The notes beneath the pieces are model-generated. The model was not told where the DNA came from. It searched no databases and saw nothing but the letters and a program-made list of their open reading frames with translations. Made by a program: the position numbers and the translations under genes. Below, in pieces: positions 26,972 to 34,753 of a DNA stretch of 64,000 bases (position 1 is the first letter of the stretch; each line of letters opens with the position of its first letter). Origin of the DNA: Vibrio sinaloensis (lineage in GTDB: Bacteria > Pseudomonadota > Gammaproteobacteria > Enterobacterales > Vibrionaceae); assembly GCF_000808535.1 (NCBI RefSeq), contig NZ_JWLV01000034.1, positions 310,001 through 374,000 of the forward strand, read 5' to 3'.

Positions 26972-28873
26972 TTAAAGCTCCTGCATACCACATTGTTTCA
27001 GGTATTCGAACGTTTCCTTGTCATCACACTTTATGACCAAACCACTACGCCCACGACTGAGCAACACTCTATAACTACCCTCTGTGTAATGTTCGTACTG
27101 GCGCCGGTCTTCAACCACCAGCTTTCCGTTGCGATAGACCATATCCTGCCCCCAGTTAAACAGAGCAAGTGATAATTCTAAACCTTGACAACTAAACTCA
27201 GTACAAGCCGCTTCAAATTGACAACATGAATTTTCAGAACTTGGTGGCTCAACGTACCAAGGGCCAATATGTTTACCTGGTTTGTATTTATCTTTCTGGA
27301 CTTCCTCAATAAACTTGCCACCTTGGCTGGACATCAACCAGCCAGTTCTAAAGGCATCTTGAAGCTTGTTTCCTTCGTGCATAGTTTGTTGTACACCCAG
27401 AGCATAAGTTTCAGCCGTTTGCTGGTTTTGAGTCAGTCGCAATGGGTAGTAAGCCTGAATATCCAAAGCGACTTTTTGAGCTTGGTCAGAATTGTTAGAC
27501 AGAACCGCTTCAATCCACTTGTCTAAACTCTCTGTATAGGCCTGCCGAATGGGCGTTTTAAGGTTATACACGTCTTTCTTAATTGGCGTAACGAGTTGCA
27601 TTTTACTGGCGTGCAGCGATGGCATAATAGGGATGACTTTGCCGTTTTGCGCTCTTATTGCTGCATCTAGGTCTGCTAGCATCTGATCTAACTGCATCTC
27701 ATTGCGATGGATCGCTTGACCATCTCCTACCAAAAGCACCAACACTCCAAACGGTTGACAAGCAAGCCAGTTACAAAACAACATTAACTCAGACGGTGAT
27801 TGTGATTCTCTAGGGCTTGCTTTGTCCCACGCTCGTTGTGCTTCATCAAATACGACAAAAGTCTCTCTGCGTGATGTTAGTGAGCGCTTCAGATCCTTCT
27901 TGAACGGGAGCAGATCTTGGATCATCACTCGACCATCAATGACCTTATCTCCTGTTCGGCCAACTGACTGCTTACCACTATAATCTAACGTATGTTGTAG
28001 CACCTGAACGAGAGGTCCATTGCCAGAAAGAAAAATAGGTTCACTCTGCTTTGCGCTCTCACTACGTGCAATTTCCGCAACAGAACTAATGCCCAGTAGA
28101 GTCTTACCGGCACCAGGGCGCCCATGAACGACAACAACATATCTTTGCTGCTTATCCCTAGCATGCTGATAAAGCTTTAAAAGTGCCGCACGTGCCTGGT
28201 CAATATTTTCACCGGCTGAGGTTTTTAGCGTAGGTATTTTAGCGTCGAAAAAGACCTGAGCAGTGCCATGCAATATGCTTGGCTGGCGATAAAACTCACC
28301 TTTTGCCCACTGGAGTACATTATAGTAACTAGGTTTACTTAATGACGTTATAAGCTGTGAAGCTAACTGGGGAGCCAGACCATCATCTGCGATGTCACAC
28401 ACAACGTTTGGGTGTTGGAACGGCTTAGCACCAGGTTTGGTGAGAACAACAAAGCCATGACCGACTAGGTCGATAGATTCACTGTGATAGCGTCGCATTG
28501 TTTGCAAATCAGAGTTTGCTCGAAGAATCTCGTATTCAGAGGCTTCTTGCTTATGTTTGAACTCGACTACAAACAATTCGCCAGCTGGAGTAACTAGGTT
28601 AACATCCGCCGCTCGTTTTCCGCCTTCACCAATCAATTCTTGTTCAAAGGCTATCCAGCACTTCTCTGGTTCCACTTGAGTTTCTGTAATAACGTGATTA
28701 AGGGTAGACGTCATTACATCGTATTCAGTTTCCCAAGCGTAGCGTTGCGCAGGATCGAGATCTTGCGTCCAACTCAAACTACGATGGAAAGATACTAACG
28801 ACCCTAGAAAACTAGCTCTGTCTGTAGAAAGAAAGTCTTGCCAAGTCCCATCCCAGCCTGCTTTTAGGTCCAT
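26972..28873 (-). CDS. PD-(D/E)xK nuclease-DUF2075 helicase fusion
   Basis: This 633-residue protein has an N-terminal restriction-type nuclease signature, with Asp90 in RAADVNLVT and Glu104/Lys106 in FVVEFKHK. A DUF2075 (schlafen-group/UvrD-like) P-loop domain follows, with Walker A GRPGAGKT (251-258), Walker B FVVFDEAQ (339-346) and late motifs including GSYRVLLSRGRSGLVI. It would couple nucleic-acid unwinding or translocation with cleavage. It lies between the NUDIX gene (12 bp away) and the DUF6361 gene (45 bp away), so it is part of operon B. The exact substrate, DNA or RNA, is not evident. Confidence 0.85.
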   Translation of the reverse strand: MDLKAGWDGTWQDFLSTDRASFLGSLVSFHRSLSWTQDLDPAQRYAWETEYDVMTSTLNHVITETQVEPEKCWIAFEQELIGEGGKRAADVNLVTPAGELFVVEFKHKQEASEYEILRANSDLQTMRRYHSESIDLVGHGFVVLTKPGAKPFQHPNVVCDIADDGLAPQLASQLITSLSKPSYYNVLQWAKGEFYRQPSILHGTAQVFFDAKIPTLKTSAGENIDQARAALLKLYQHARDKQQRYVVVVHGRPGAGKTLLGISSVAEIARSESAKQSEPIFLSGNGPLVQVLQHTLDYSGKQSVGRTGDKVIDGRVMIQDLLPFKKDLKRSLTSRRETFVVFDEAQRAWDKASPRESQSPSELMLFCNWLACQPFGVLVLLVGDGQAIHRNEMQLDQMLADLDAAIRAQNGKVIPIMPSLHASKMQLVTPIKKDVYNLKTPIRQAYTESLDKWIEAVLSNNSDQAQKVALDIQAYYPLRLTQNQQTAETYALGVQQTMHEGNKLQDAFRTGWLMSSQGGKFIEEVQKDKYKPGKHIGPWYVEPPSSENSCCQFEAACTEFSCQGLELSLALFNWGQDMVYRNGKLVVEDRRQYEHYTEGSYRVLLSRGRSGLVIKCDDKETFEYLKQCGMQEL

Positions 28874-28885
28874 TTTCGTTATCCT

Positions 28886-29287
28886 TCAGAACGTAGACTG
28901 GAGTTTTTCAACGGCCGGTATATCAGCCGCAGCCCAATCAACATCCCAAAGTTGGTCTTTGGATAACCAGCGAGAGTCAATATGCTCAGTAAGCTCAAGT
29001 TCGCGCGTTGGTACCTCAATAACAAAACAATGCATGGTGATATCAAAATCAGGGTAGCTATGCTCAATCGTCAACAAAAACTGTGGGTCAGTAACGGCAA
29101 TTCTTAACTCTTCATCTAACTCCCTGGTAATAGCTGCAACAAGCGTTTCGCCTGCTTCTACTTTACCTCCTGGAAACTCCCATTTTTCGCTAACATAATC
29201 TAGCTTTGATGGCGCTCTTTGTACGGCTAGGAATTCACCTTCATTTTTCAGTACAGCCGCAACGACTTCAATGCGTTTCTTACTCAT
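28886..29287 (-). CDS. NUDIX hydrolase, MutT-like
   Basis: This 133-residue protein has a clear NUDIX box beginning GGKVEAGETLVAAITRELDE and continuing EL, preceded by KWEFPG, as in MutT-like (deoxy)nucleoside triphosphate pyrophosphohydrolases. It should hydrolyse a nucleoside diphosphate derivative. The ATG overlaps the stop of the SRA-HNH endonuclease gene (ATGA), so the two are translationally coupled. A housekeeping nucleotide-sanitising role is possible, but its position inside a defence operon suggests it acts on nucleotides or signals linked to phage infection. Confidence 0.9.
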   Translation of the reverse strand: MSKKRIEVVAAVLKNEGEFLAVQRAPSKLDYVSEKWEFPGGKVEAGETLVAAITRELDEELRIAVTDPQFLLTIEHSYPDFDITMHCFVIEVPTRELELTEHIDSRWLSKDQLWDVDWAAADIPAVEKLQSTF

Positions 29288-30123
29288 TGATTTAGCTCTT
29301 CTAACAATTTATTGCTACGAGATTTTAAAACCTCAACATCCTTTGCGTCATCTACGATATGCATTTTCTTGTGGCAATTGGGGCATAATGCGACTGTATT
29401 TTCAGCCGTATCGTCTCCACCTTTGGCGAGCCAAACAATATGGTGTGTCTCGAGATATGGCTCACCTTTCGCATTTTTAAATGGCGCCGGTTGTAGACAA
29501 AGTTGGCACTGACCTTTAGCAAGGCGTTTAGCCAGTTCTGCTACCCAAATATTTCGCTCATAGCTGGTGGATTGTTGTTGGTACCGTGTAGCGGTTTTTC
29601 CACCTTTTGTCGCCAAAGACTGAAGCTCCTCAAGAGTCAATTTCTTGGCCTTACGAACTCGAACGCTCTCAACGTTATCGCGATCTTCTTTTCTAACCTG
29701 GCGCTCACCCGTTACAAGCTTTAGAGGGAAGATATATGCTCTTCTTGGATTACCTTGTTCATCATCTTGCGTTTCCGAGTACGGTTCACCGCCGAGAACG
29801 ACTTCGCCAACATAGGTGTATTCTTGGTCCGTAAATACCTCAAACAAGTGAACAGTGATACCGTTAGTCATTGATTCAGATAGCGTTTTATTCTGCTGAA
29901 ACGTTAGGCTTTGATCGCCTTTAGAGCCCATGCCTGTATAGTGGAGAACGTCACCTACCCAACGATCATCATAAATAGACTTGATGTGGTTCGATACAAT
30001 GACCAATGTATTGGTTTTATGTGAGCGACGCATCCCACCTTGCGGGCTGCAACCGAAGACTTCACATAACTCTGTGTTGTTTAATTTGGCGCCCGATGTA
30101 AGAAGCGATATTTTGGACATCAT
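29284..30123 (-). CDS. SRA-like/HNH endonuclease, McrA-type (modified-DNA restriction)
   Basis: This 279-residue protein has an N-terminal region resembling the SRA-like domain of ScoMcrA-type enzymes (FGCSPQGGMRRSHKTNTLVI, then HYTGMGSKGDQSL, then VHLFEVFTDQEYTYVGEV). The C-terminal HNH nuclease has Cys206/Cys209 (CQLC), LETHHIVWLAKGGDD with the His pair at 227-228, and CPNCHKKMH. Such enzymes cut DNA carrying modified bases, for example 5-methylcytosine or phosphorothioate. This would add a type IV activity to the island, complementing the type I system that attacks unmethylated DNA. It is coupled to the NUDIX gene by a 4-bp overlap. Confidence 0.87.
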   Translation of the reverse strand: MMSKISLLTSGAKLNNTELCEVFGCSPQGGMRRSHKTNTLVIVSNHIKSIYDDRWVGDVLHYTGMGSKGDQSLTFQQNKTLSESMTNGITVHLFEVFTDQEYTYVGEVVLGGEPYSETQDDEQGNPRRAYIFPLKLVTGERQVRKEDRDNVESVRVRKAKKLTLEELQSLATKGGKTATRYQQQSTSYERNIWVAELAKRLAKGQCQLCLQPAPFKNAKGEPYLETHHIVWLAKGGDDTAENTVALCPNCHKKMHIVDDAKDVEVLKSRSNKLLEELNQ

Positions 30124-30225
30124 ATACTGACTCTCTTTTGTCCGTAATTTATTCTCAATTGCGTAGAATTAATCCTGTTGACTGCTATATCTAAAACTTG
30201 TAGCACTAAAATTATAAATACACGG

Positions 30226-31818
30226 TTAATTCAATCGTTCGTAATCGTCCAATTCTTCTTTGGCATTTCTTGGTAGCAAGAGAACATTTTTACTAACTCT
30301 CTTAACCAAAACATCTGGCAGCATCTCCATAAGCTCTTTTCTCTTTAGCAAATCAAAACTACTCTTAAAGGCTTGCGCAAAATCATTTGAAAGTTTGACC
30401 ATAATATCCAACTGCTCAGATTTTTTTTCATATTCCGTTCTGAGCGACTGGCATTGGTCTTTAATAGACTTAAGGTCTTGCATTCGTTGATTAAGTGTTT
30501 CTCTATAATCAGAACGGGCGAGGCAGAACTCCTTAACTTCAGCAATGTTTCCTGCGTACGTATCAACAAGATCTAACTCAACAAGCTTTTCTTTAACGAT
30601 AGAGGTCAATTGATCTACTTCTTTGTATAAAGTGTCTCTTTGTTCAGCTAAAGGCTTAAGTTCCTCTTCTATTTGCTTAGCTTGCTGATCTTGGAGCTGT
30701 TGCTTACGAGCTAATAAAGATTCTATTTCATCATTCAAGAAGTCTTTATCATGCTCGAAAACCTTTAACTCATCACAGAGTTTTTGATGTTCTACTTGCC
30801 TGCGATTCATTACATCTAATTGTTCCTGAAATCTTCGTTGAAATTCATCAGCTAAAGTATGCTCTAGTTTATCTCGCCTATTGACTAACTCACGCTGCCA
30901 GTCTGATTCCAACTCCCTCTGGAGATCTCTTAACTTGATTGTGTTTTGTTCATCCAACTGGACTAGCTTATTTTGAATGAGTTCATTGATCTCATTTTCC
31001 AGATTCAATTTTCTAGCTTCAATAGCTCCCACCGCTTGTTCTAATTCGGCTAATATTTCATCTTGAGCACTTTCCCGTACTCTCATCTTCTCTAATCGTT
31101 CTTCATACTTTTGCTGTTGAGCCTTAACACGTTCTTCTAATGTTTTTTCGTTTTTTTTCTGCTCGTCAGATTCCTTCTCTAGCTGTTTTTGAGAACGCAT
31201 CAATGCTTCAAATTGTCTTCTCACCGTTTCATGCTTACTAGCTGTTCTGCTCGCAATCTCATCAAGATAATCATTACAAATGTTTATCGATTGAAACTTA
31301 ATCACGCAGTTATCTAACGAATTGAACTGATCTAAATGACCACAATCTGAAACATCAATTTCAATTACATTTTTGTTGTTAGCTCGGCATTCCCAAATCT
31401 TGTCTCCGCCACATCTATGTTTGTTAGCTATTTCAATCCAATATTGTTCACTTCCAACTTCAACAACTAAGTCTGGTCGACGACCATCCATATAGACTTC
31501 GACTTGCACACCGGAAATTTTCAGCTCGGAGCAGCTGTCAGGCGTTACCCAACCGGCATCCATAGGAACCGGTATTACCCCTACTCTAGTAAAATACTCT
31601 TTTGCTGTAAGATGTAATTGAGTCTCATATGCCAGTGCGCAGGATTCATCAACATAGTGAGAGAAATGCCAAGCCTTCTTCTTTCCTTTATTCGCAATAA
31701 GCTTAGCTCCACAGCATGCACACACAACATTATCTTGAAGCCCACTTTCAACAACATCTATAGATACCAGTTCATTTGTATCTTTATACACTGCACGCGT
31801 GATATGAATTTCACTCAT
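30226..31818 (-). CDS. CoiA-like nuclease domain with long coiled coil
   Basis: This 530-residue protein begins with a CoiA-like region. A zinc knuckle (CACCGAKLIANKGKKKAWHF, then SHY) precedes a restriction-fold segment, RRPDLVVEVGSEQYWIEIAN, with Asp at about 116 and Glu at about 129 as likely metal ligands. Residues about 195-470 are a long, highly charged coiled coil. The C-terminal 60 residues are helical. The start at 31818 is chosen for GGAG six bases upstream; the frame is open another 44 codons but that part is hydrophobic and crosses the promoter region. It is the first gene of operon B, so it may act as sensor or scaffold. It is separated by 102 bp from the next gene. Confidence 0.78.
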   Translation of the reverse strand: MSEIHITRAVYKDTNELVSIDVVESGLQDNVVCACCGAKLIANKGKKKAWHFSHYVDESCALAYETQLHLTAKEYFTRVGVIPVPMDAGWVTPDSCSELKISGVQVEVYMDGRRPDLVVEVGSEQYWIEIANKHRCGGDKIWECRANNKNVIEIDVSDCGHLDQFNSLDNCVIKFQSINICNDYLDEIASRTASKHETVRRQFEALMRSQKQLEKESDEQKKNEKTLEERVKAQQQKYEERLEKMRVRESAQDEILAELEQAVGAIEARKLNLENEINELIQNKLVQLDEQNTIKLRDLQRELESDWQRELVNRRDKLEHTLADEFQRRFQEQLDVMNRRQVEHQKLCDELKVFEHDKDFLNDEIESLLARKQQLQDQQAKQIEEELKPLAEQRDTLYKEVDQLTSIVKEKLVELDLVDTYAGNIAEVKEFCLARSDYRETLNQRMQDLKSIKDQCQSLRTEYEKKSEQLDIMVKLSNDFAQAFKSSFDLLKRKELMEMLPDVLVKRVSKNVLLLPRNAKEELDDYERLN

Positions 31819-31838
31819 AGACATCTCCGGGATGATCC

Positions 31839-31867
31839 TTGACCTAAAACCGCCCCTAAAATAATAT
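31839..31867 (+). promoter_or_regulatory. Sigma-70 promoter of the WYL regulator gene
   Basis: TTGACC (31839-31844) and TAATAT (31862-31867) are separated by exactly 17 bp, a strong sigma-70 match. It reads toward the WYL gene with a leader of about 60 nt. Its -10 box overlaps that of the opposing promoter. Confidence 0.75.
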
Positions 31868-31889
31868 GACGCTAATAACGACAGGTAAA
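31861..31889 (-). promoter_or_regulatory. Promoter of operon B, overlapping the WYL promoter
   Basis: On the minus strand TTTACC (31884-31889), 17 bp, TATTAT (31861-31866) form a good promoter about 45 bp before the CoiA-like start. Because the two -10 boxes share bases, polymerase can occupy only one promoter at a time. Confidence 0.65.
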
Positions 31890-31931
31890 TACTGATTACA
31901 TACACACGTCGCATAAATAGACAGGAGTTAG

Positions 31932-32795
31932 ATGATGAGCAAATGGCCAATACGTTGGGATCTACTGTTCCGCTACAGAATGATAGAAGTCATCGCACTG
32001 TGGGAAGGACGGTTAACAACCAATCATCTGATTAAGAGCTTTGGTATTGGCAGACAGCAAGCATCGAAAGACATCAACACCTATCTAGCCGATATCGCTC
32101 CAGGAAACCTTGTTTATGATAAACAACTGAAAGGCTACAAGCCTAGTGATAGCTTTATCCCACAAGTAACAAAAGGTCATGCTGATGAATATTTGCACAT
32201 TCTTTCAAGAAGTGAAGATATGACTATCACATTTAAAGAACTCGATATGGGGTTTGAGAATGTTTCAATGATCCGCCCTGTGACTCGCAATATATCACCA
32301 CAAGTCTTGCGTCCTTTAGTTCAAGCTATTAGAGAGAAAAAACGTGTCGACATAAGCTACACATCCCTCAAAGACGGTATTGAAGTTGAACGGATTATCT
32401 CTCCACATACTCTCGTTTGCACACCTCTACGCTGGCATGTTCGGGCTTATTGTGAACATTCAAAAGGATATCGAGATTTTGTGCTTAGTCGAATACGCGG
32501 TATTCCAATGCTTGAGGCCAAAAGAGTAAAAGGAAGAGAGCATGACGTGTTGTGGAATACTCCCCTAACAGTTGATTTAATGCCTGACCCACGACTAACG
32601 GAAGCTCAAGCCAATGTCTTAGCCCATGATTACGGTATGGAAGAAGGCTCCCTAACAATACCAACCAATGCTGCGTTGGTTCGCTATGTTCTCGATGCCT
32701 ATAATATCGATATTAATGTATTGGATTCGAATCCTAAAGGTCAGCAGATTATTGTGGCGAACTTTGAGGAACTAAAACAGTATTTGGTTTTCTGA
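31932..32795 (+). CDS. WYL-domain transcriptional regulator (BrxR/CapW type)
   Basis: This 287-residue regulator has an N-terminal winged helix (FRYRMIEVIALWEGRLTTNH, then LIKSFGIGRQQASKDINTYL), a central WYL domain (TPLRWHVRAYCEHSKGYRDF, then VLSRIRG) and a C-terminal WCX-like region. This is the architecture of BrxR and CapW, which repress BREX, CBASS and other defence operons and are thought to sense nucleic-acid ligands. It is divergent from operon B and shares its promoter region, so control of that operon is the natural inference. AGGAG precedes two tandem ATG codons (31932 and 31935); either may be used. The Tyr of the WYL motif is His here. Confidence 0.9.
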   Translation: MMSKWPIRWDLLFRYRMIEVIALWEGRLTTNHLIKSFGIGRQQASKDINTYLADIAPGNLVYDKQLKGYKPSDSFIPQVTKGHADEYLHILSRSEDMTITFKELDMGFENVSMIRPVTRNISPQVLRPLVQAIREKKRVDISYTSLKDGIEVERIISPHTLVCTPLRWHVRAYCEHSKGYRDFVLSRIRGIPMLEAKRVKGREHDVLWNTPLTVDLMPDPRLTEAQANVLAHDYGMEEGSLTIPTNAALVRYVLDAYNIDINVLDSNPKGQQIIVANFEELKQYLVF

Positions 32796-32847
32796 AGGTT
32801 TTTTACTTTACGCTTCAATCAGCTGAAGTGTTGACTACAAAAAAACT

Positions 32848-32874
32848 ACAGTGCTGCCGCAATGGCAGCACTGT
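32848..32874 (-). terminator. Terminator between the WYL gene and the 525-residue gene
   Basis: A perfect 11-bp stem (ACAGTGCTGCC/GGCAGCACTGT, loop GCAAT) lies directly after the 525-residue gene's stop. On the minus strand it runs into AGTTTTTTTG, so it mainly serves that gene; it could also stop transcripts from the WYL gene. Confidence 0.8.
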
Positions 32875-32875
32875 G

Positions 32876-34453
32876 TCAAATAATCGCATATCTTGCATTA
32901 ATTCTAGAAAACATTTGGTACCCGAACTCAATAGCATTTTTCTGATCCTTATAATAGTCATCTCGAATCCATCGAACCTTGAGACCCAAGTAATATGCCC
33001 AAGCAACCACTTTGTTAAATTCTCTCCGTTTACCGTTTTTTGCACAACTCTCAATATATTGATTGACCAACGCATAATGAGACTGGCCCACTGAGTATCT
33101 CGCACTTTCATAAGCAGATTTGTAAAATGGATAAGCTAAATCGTCTTGTTCGAGTCTGTAATACCATGTTGCATAACACCAATCAACAAGCCATCCCAAG
33201 TAAGGAGCTAAACCCATATCGCCTATCTTTGCCGCATAAATAGCTATGTCTTTTTTCGAGTTAATTCGCTTTTTAAGCTTGAACCCAGTTTCCATCATTT
33301 CAAAAAAATCATCCGGGGGCACATTTTTATTTGTCTCCTTTGTAGCTTGAATTTCCGAGAAAGTTACAAATGGAGTTATTTTATTGCACGATGCCCTTAT
33401 CCATTCATTCGTACTAAGTTGTGGACCATATTGTCTATGCATTGACTTTAGTTCGGCAATACCACTCCTGACCCATGAAGCTCGACAACGCCAAAAAGAG
33501 TCCGTCTCATTTTTCCACACCCAATCTTTACTATCTGGATCAGTGACATTTTCATCAATAATCTGCTGTTGCACGTTCTTGACGAAATAACTTAGCTCTT
33601 CTCTAAGGCGACGATCTTGCCCATAAAAGTGTCTTGATAGAGTTTTTGAAAATTCAATGCCGTACGCGTTATTAATCCGCCCGAAAGCCGATGTTGATAA
33701 CCGTGCAATCATCAAGACCAGGAGATATGACTCTCGTTCCACCTTCGAAACATGTATACCAGACACTAACCTGTGCACCTCTATAGATTGCTCTAGGTTT
33801 GTGATCAGACTTGATAAACTGGGTAACGCTTTACTAGATGTCCAACGTTGTGCGTTTTCTAAATTTTGCTTCCGTCTATGAGAATGAAGCTTGGGAGGTA
33901 ACTTTGCCTCCTCAGCAAAAGATAAGCTTGGGTCATGGAATTTCGTTTGAGATAAACCAAATCTTTGGTAAATCCAATTCCATGCTTTAGTGAGAGAGCT
34001 CTCATTTGAACTTGGCAGCCACCAAGCCCCACTTGGTAAGTTCAGGCTTAAAGAAGATACGTTGTAAAAATGACTATTTCGATGGAATGAATATACAAAA
34101 ATATCTATAAATCTGGCTTTAATGAGCCATCTAATCGTGCCTTTTTTACTTAGATACGTTCCCTCTGTTGTTTGAACTCGTCGATACTCTCCAACCAGTT
34201 CCTCAAAACAGAGCATTATGGTATCGATGACTTTGGGCTCAGTAAGATATAGCTTTAAATACTCTCGCACTAACTCAAAAATAGCTTTGAGATTACCATT
34301 TAGATCACCTTCTTCTCTAGCCAACCTGGATAACATTTTCTGCTGGCTTTTCCTGTTACTACCGCTCTCATCCTCTAGGCCACCAACAATTATCCCGGAA
34401 CAGTCAAGTATAGCTTTAACTACCTCACCTATAGAGGGGAAGCTTGGTTTCAT
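32876..34453 (-). CDS. Unrecognised 525-residue protein of the defence region
   Basis: I do not recognise a family. The protein is soluble, basic and mostly helical, with many Trp/Tyr residues and no P-loop, nuclease or methyltransferase motif that I can see. A stretch near residues 175-215 (SLSFAEEAKLPPKLHSHRRK) is basic. The C-terminal 130 residues look like helical repeats (AAKIGDMGLAPYLGWLVDW, LAYPFYKSAYESARYSVGQS), possibly TPR-like. GAGG lies 8 nt before the ATG. It follows a 39-residue ORF on the same strand by 47 bp and is bounded by a terminator, so the two form a compact unit between the defence operon and the mobility genes. Confidence 0.75.
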   Translation of the reverse strand: MKPSFPSIGEVVKAILDCSGIIVGGLEDESGSNRKSQQKMLSRLAREEGDLNGNLKAIFELVREYLKLYLTEPKVIDTIMLCFEELVGEYRRVQTTEGTYLSKKGTIRWLIKARFIDIFVYSFHRNSHFYNVSSLSLNLPSGAWWLPSSNESSLTKAWNWIYQRFGLSQTKFHDPSLSFAEEAKLPPKLHSHRRKQNLENAQRWTSSKALPSLSSLITNLEQSIEVHRLVSGIHVSKVERESYLLVLMIARLSTSAFGRINNAYGIEFSKTLSRHFYGQDRRLREELSYFVKNVQQQIIDENVTDPDSKDWVWKNETDSFWRCRASWVRSGIAELKSMHRQYGPQLSTNEWIRASCNKITPFVTFSEIQATKETNKNVPPDDFFEMMETGFKLKKRINSKKDIAIYAAKIGDMGLAPYLGWLVDWCYATWYYRLEQDDLAYPFYKSAYESARYSVGQSHYALVNQYIESCAKNGKRREFNKVVAWAYYLGLKVRWIRDDYYKDQKNAIEFGYQMFSRINARYAII

Positions 34454-34500
34454 TATTCATTCCTCATTCGTAATGGGCCATGTTACTGACCCATAGAGCA

Positions 34501-34620
34501 TTACTTTTTGCTTGGTGCAACACCGCGATTACCACCTGATTTATTCCCTGTTGTTGACGGCCAGTTTCCTCCTGGACCAGGGTGGCTTGATGGACCGCGA
34601 CTACCTTTGCTTTTTGTCAT
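34501..34620 (-). CDS. 39-residue Gly/Ser/Pro-rich small protein
   Basis: This short ORF has a near-ideal ribosome-binding site (AAGGAGAT five bases before the ATG at 34620) and ends with TAA at 34501. The product contains SRGPSSHPGPGGNWPSTTGN followed by KSGGNRGVAPSKK: low-complexity, basic at both ends, probably disordered. It lies upstream of the 525-residue gene on the same strand. Small proteins with PSTTGN/SGG-type repeats occur beside defence genes elsewhere to my memory, but I cannot name a family. Translation is supported by the ribosome site, not by homology. Confidence 0.65.
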   Translation of the reverse strand: MTKSKGSRGPSSHPGPGGNWPSTTGNKSGGNRGVAPSKK

Positions 34621-34641
34621 AATGTATCTCCTTTGATTAGA

Positions 34642-34657
34642 ACTGCACAATTGCAGT
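34642..34657. promoter_or_regulatory. 16-bp palindrome upstream of the 39-residue ORF
   Basis: The perfect palindrome ACTGCA-CAAT-TGCAGT lies 22 bp upstream of the small ORF's ATG. It is a possible operator for the 39/525-residue unit. The rest of 34658-34753 shows no further structure that I would defend. Confidence 0.4.
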
Positions 34658-34753
34658 ACATCTCAAAGACTATCCTCTAGGACATAATTCAAATACCTGC
34701 TTTTTAGCGACGTGTTCTTCAAGTAACAATATTATCTGGCGGTAAGGAGCCAA

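Noticed and set aside
31819..31950. N-terminal extension of the CoiA-like protein by 44 codons
   Set aside because: The extension is hydrophobic and Cys/Ser-rich, crosses the divergent promoters and the WYL start, and has no ribosome site; the internal ATG has GGAG.
31932..32795. WYL regulator as a sign of a BREX locus
   Set aside because: No PglX, PglZ, BrxC or BrxL homologue is present. WYL regulators of this type also control other defence operons.
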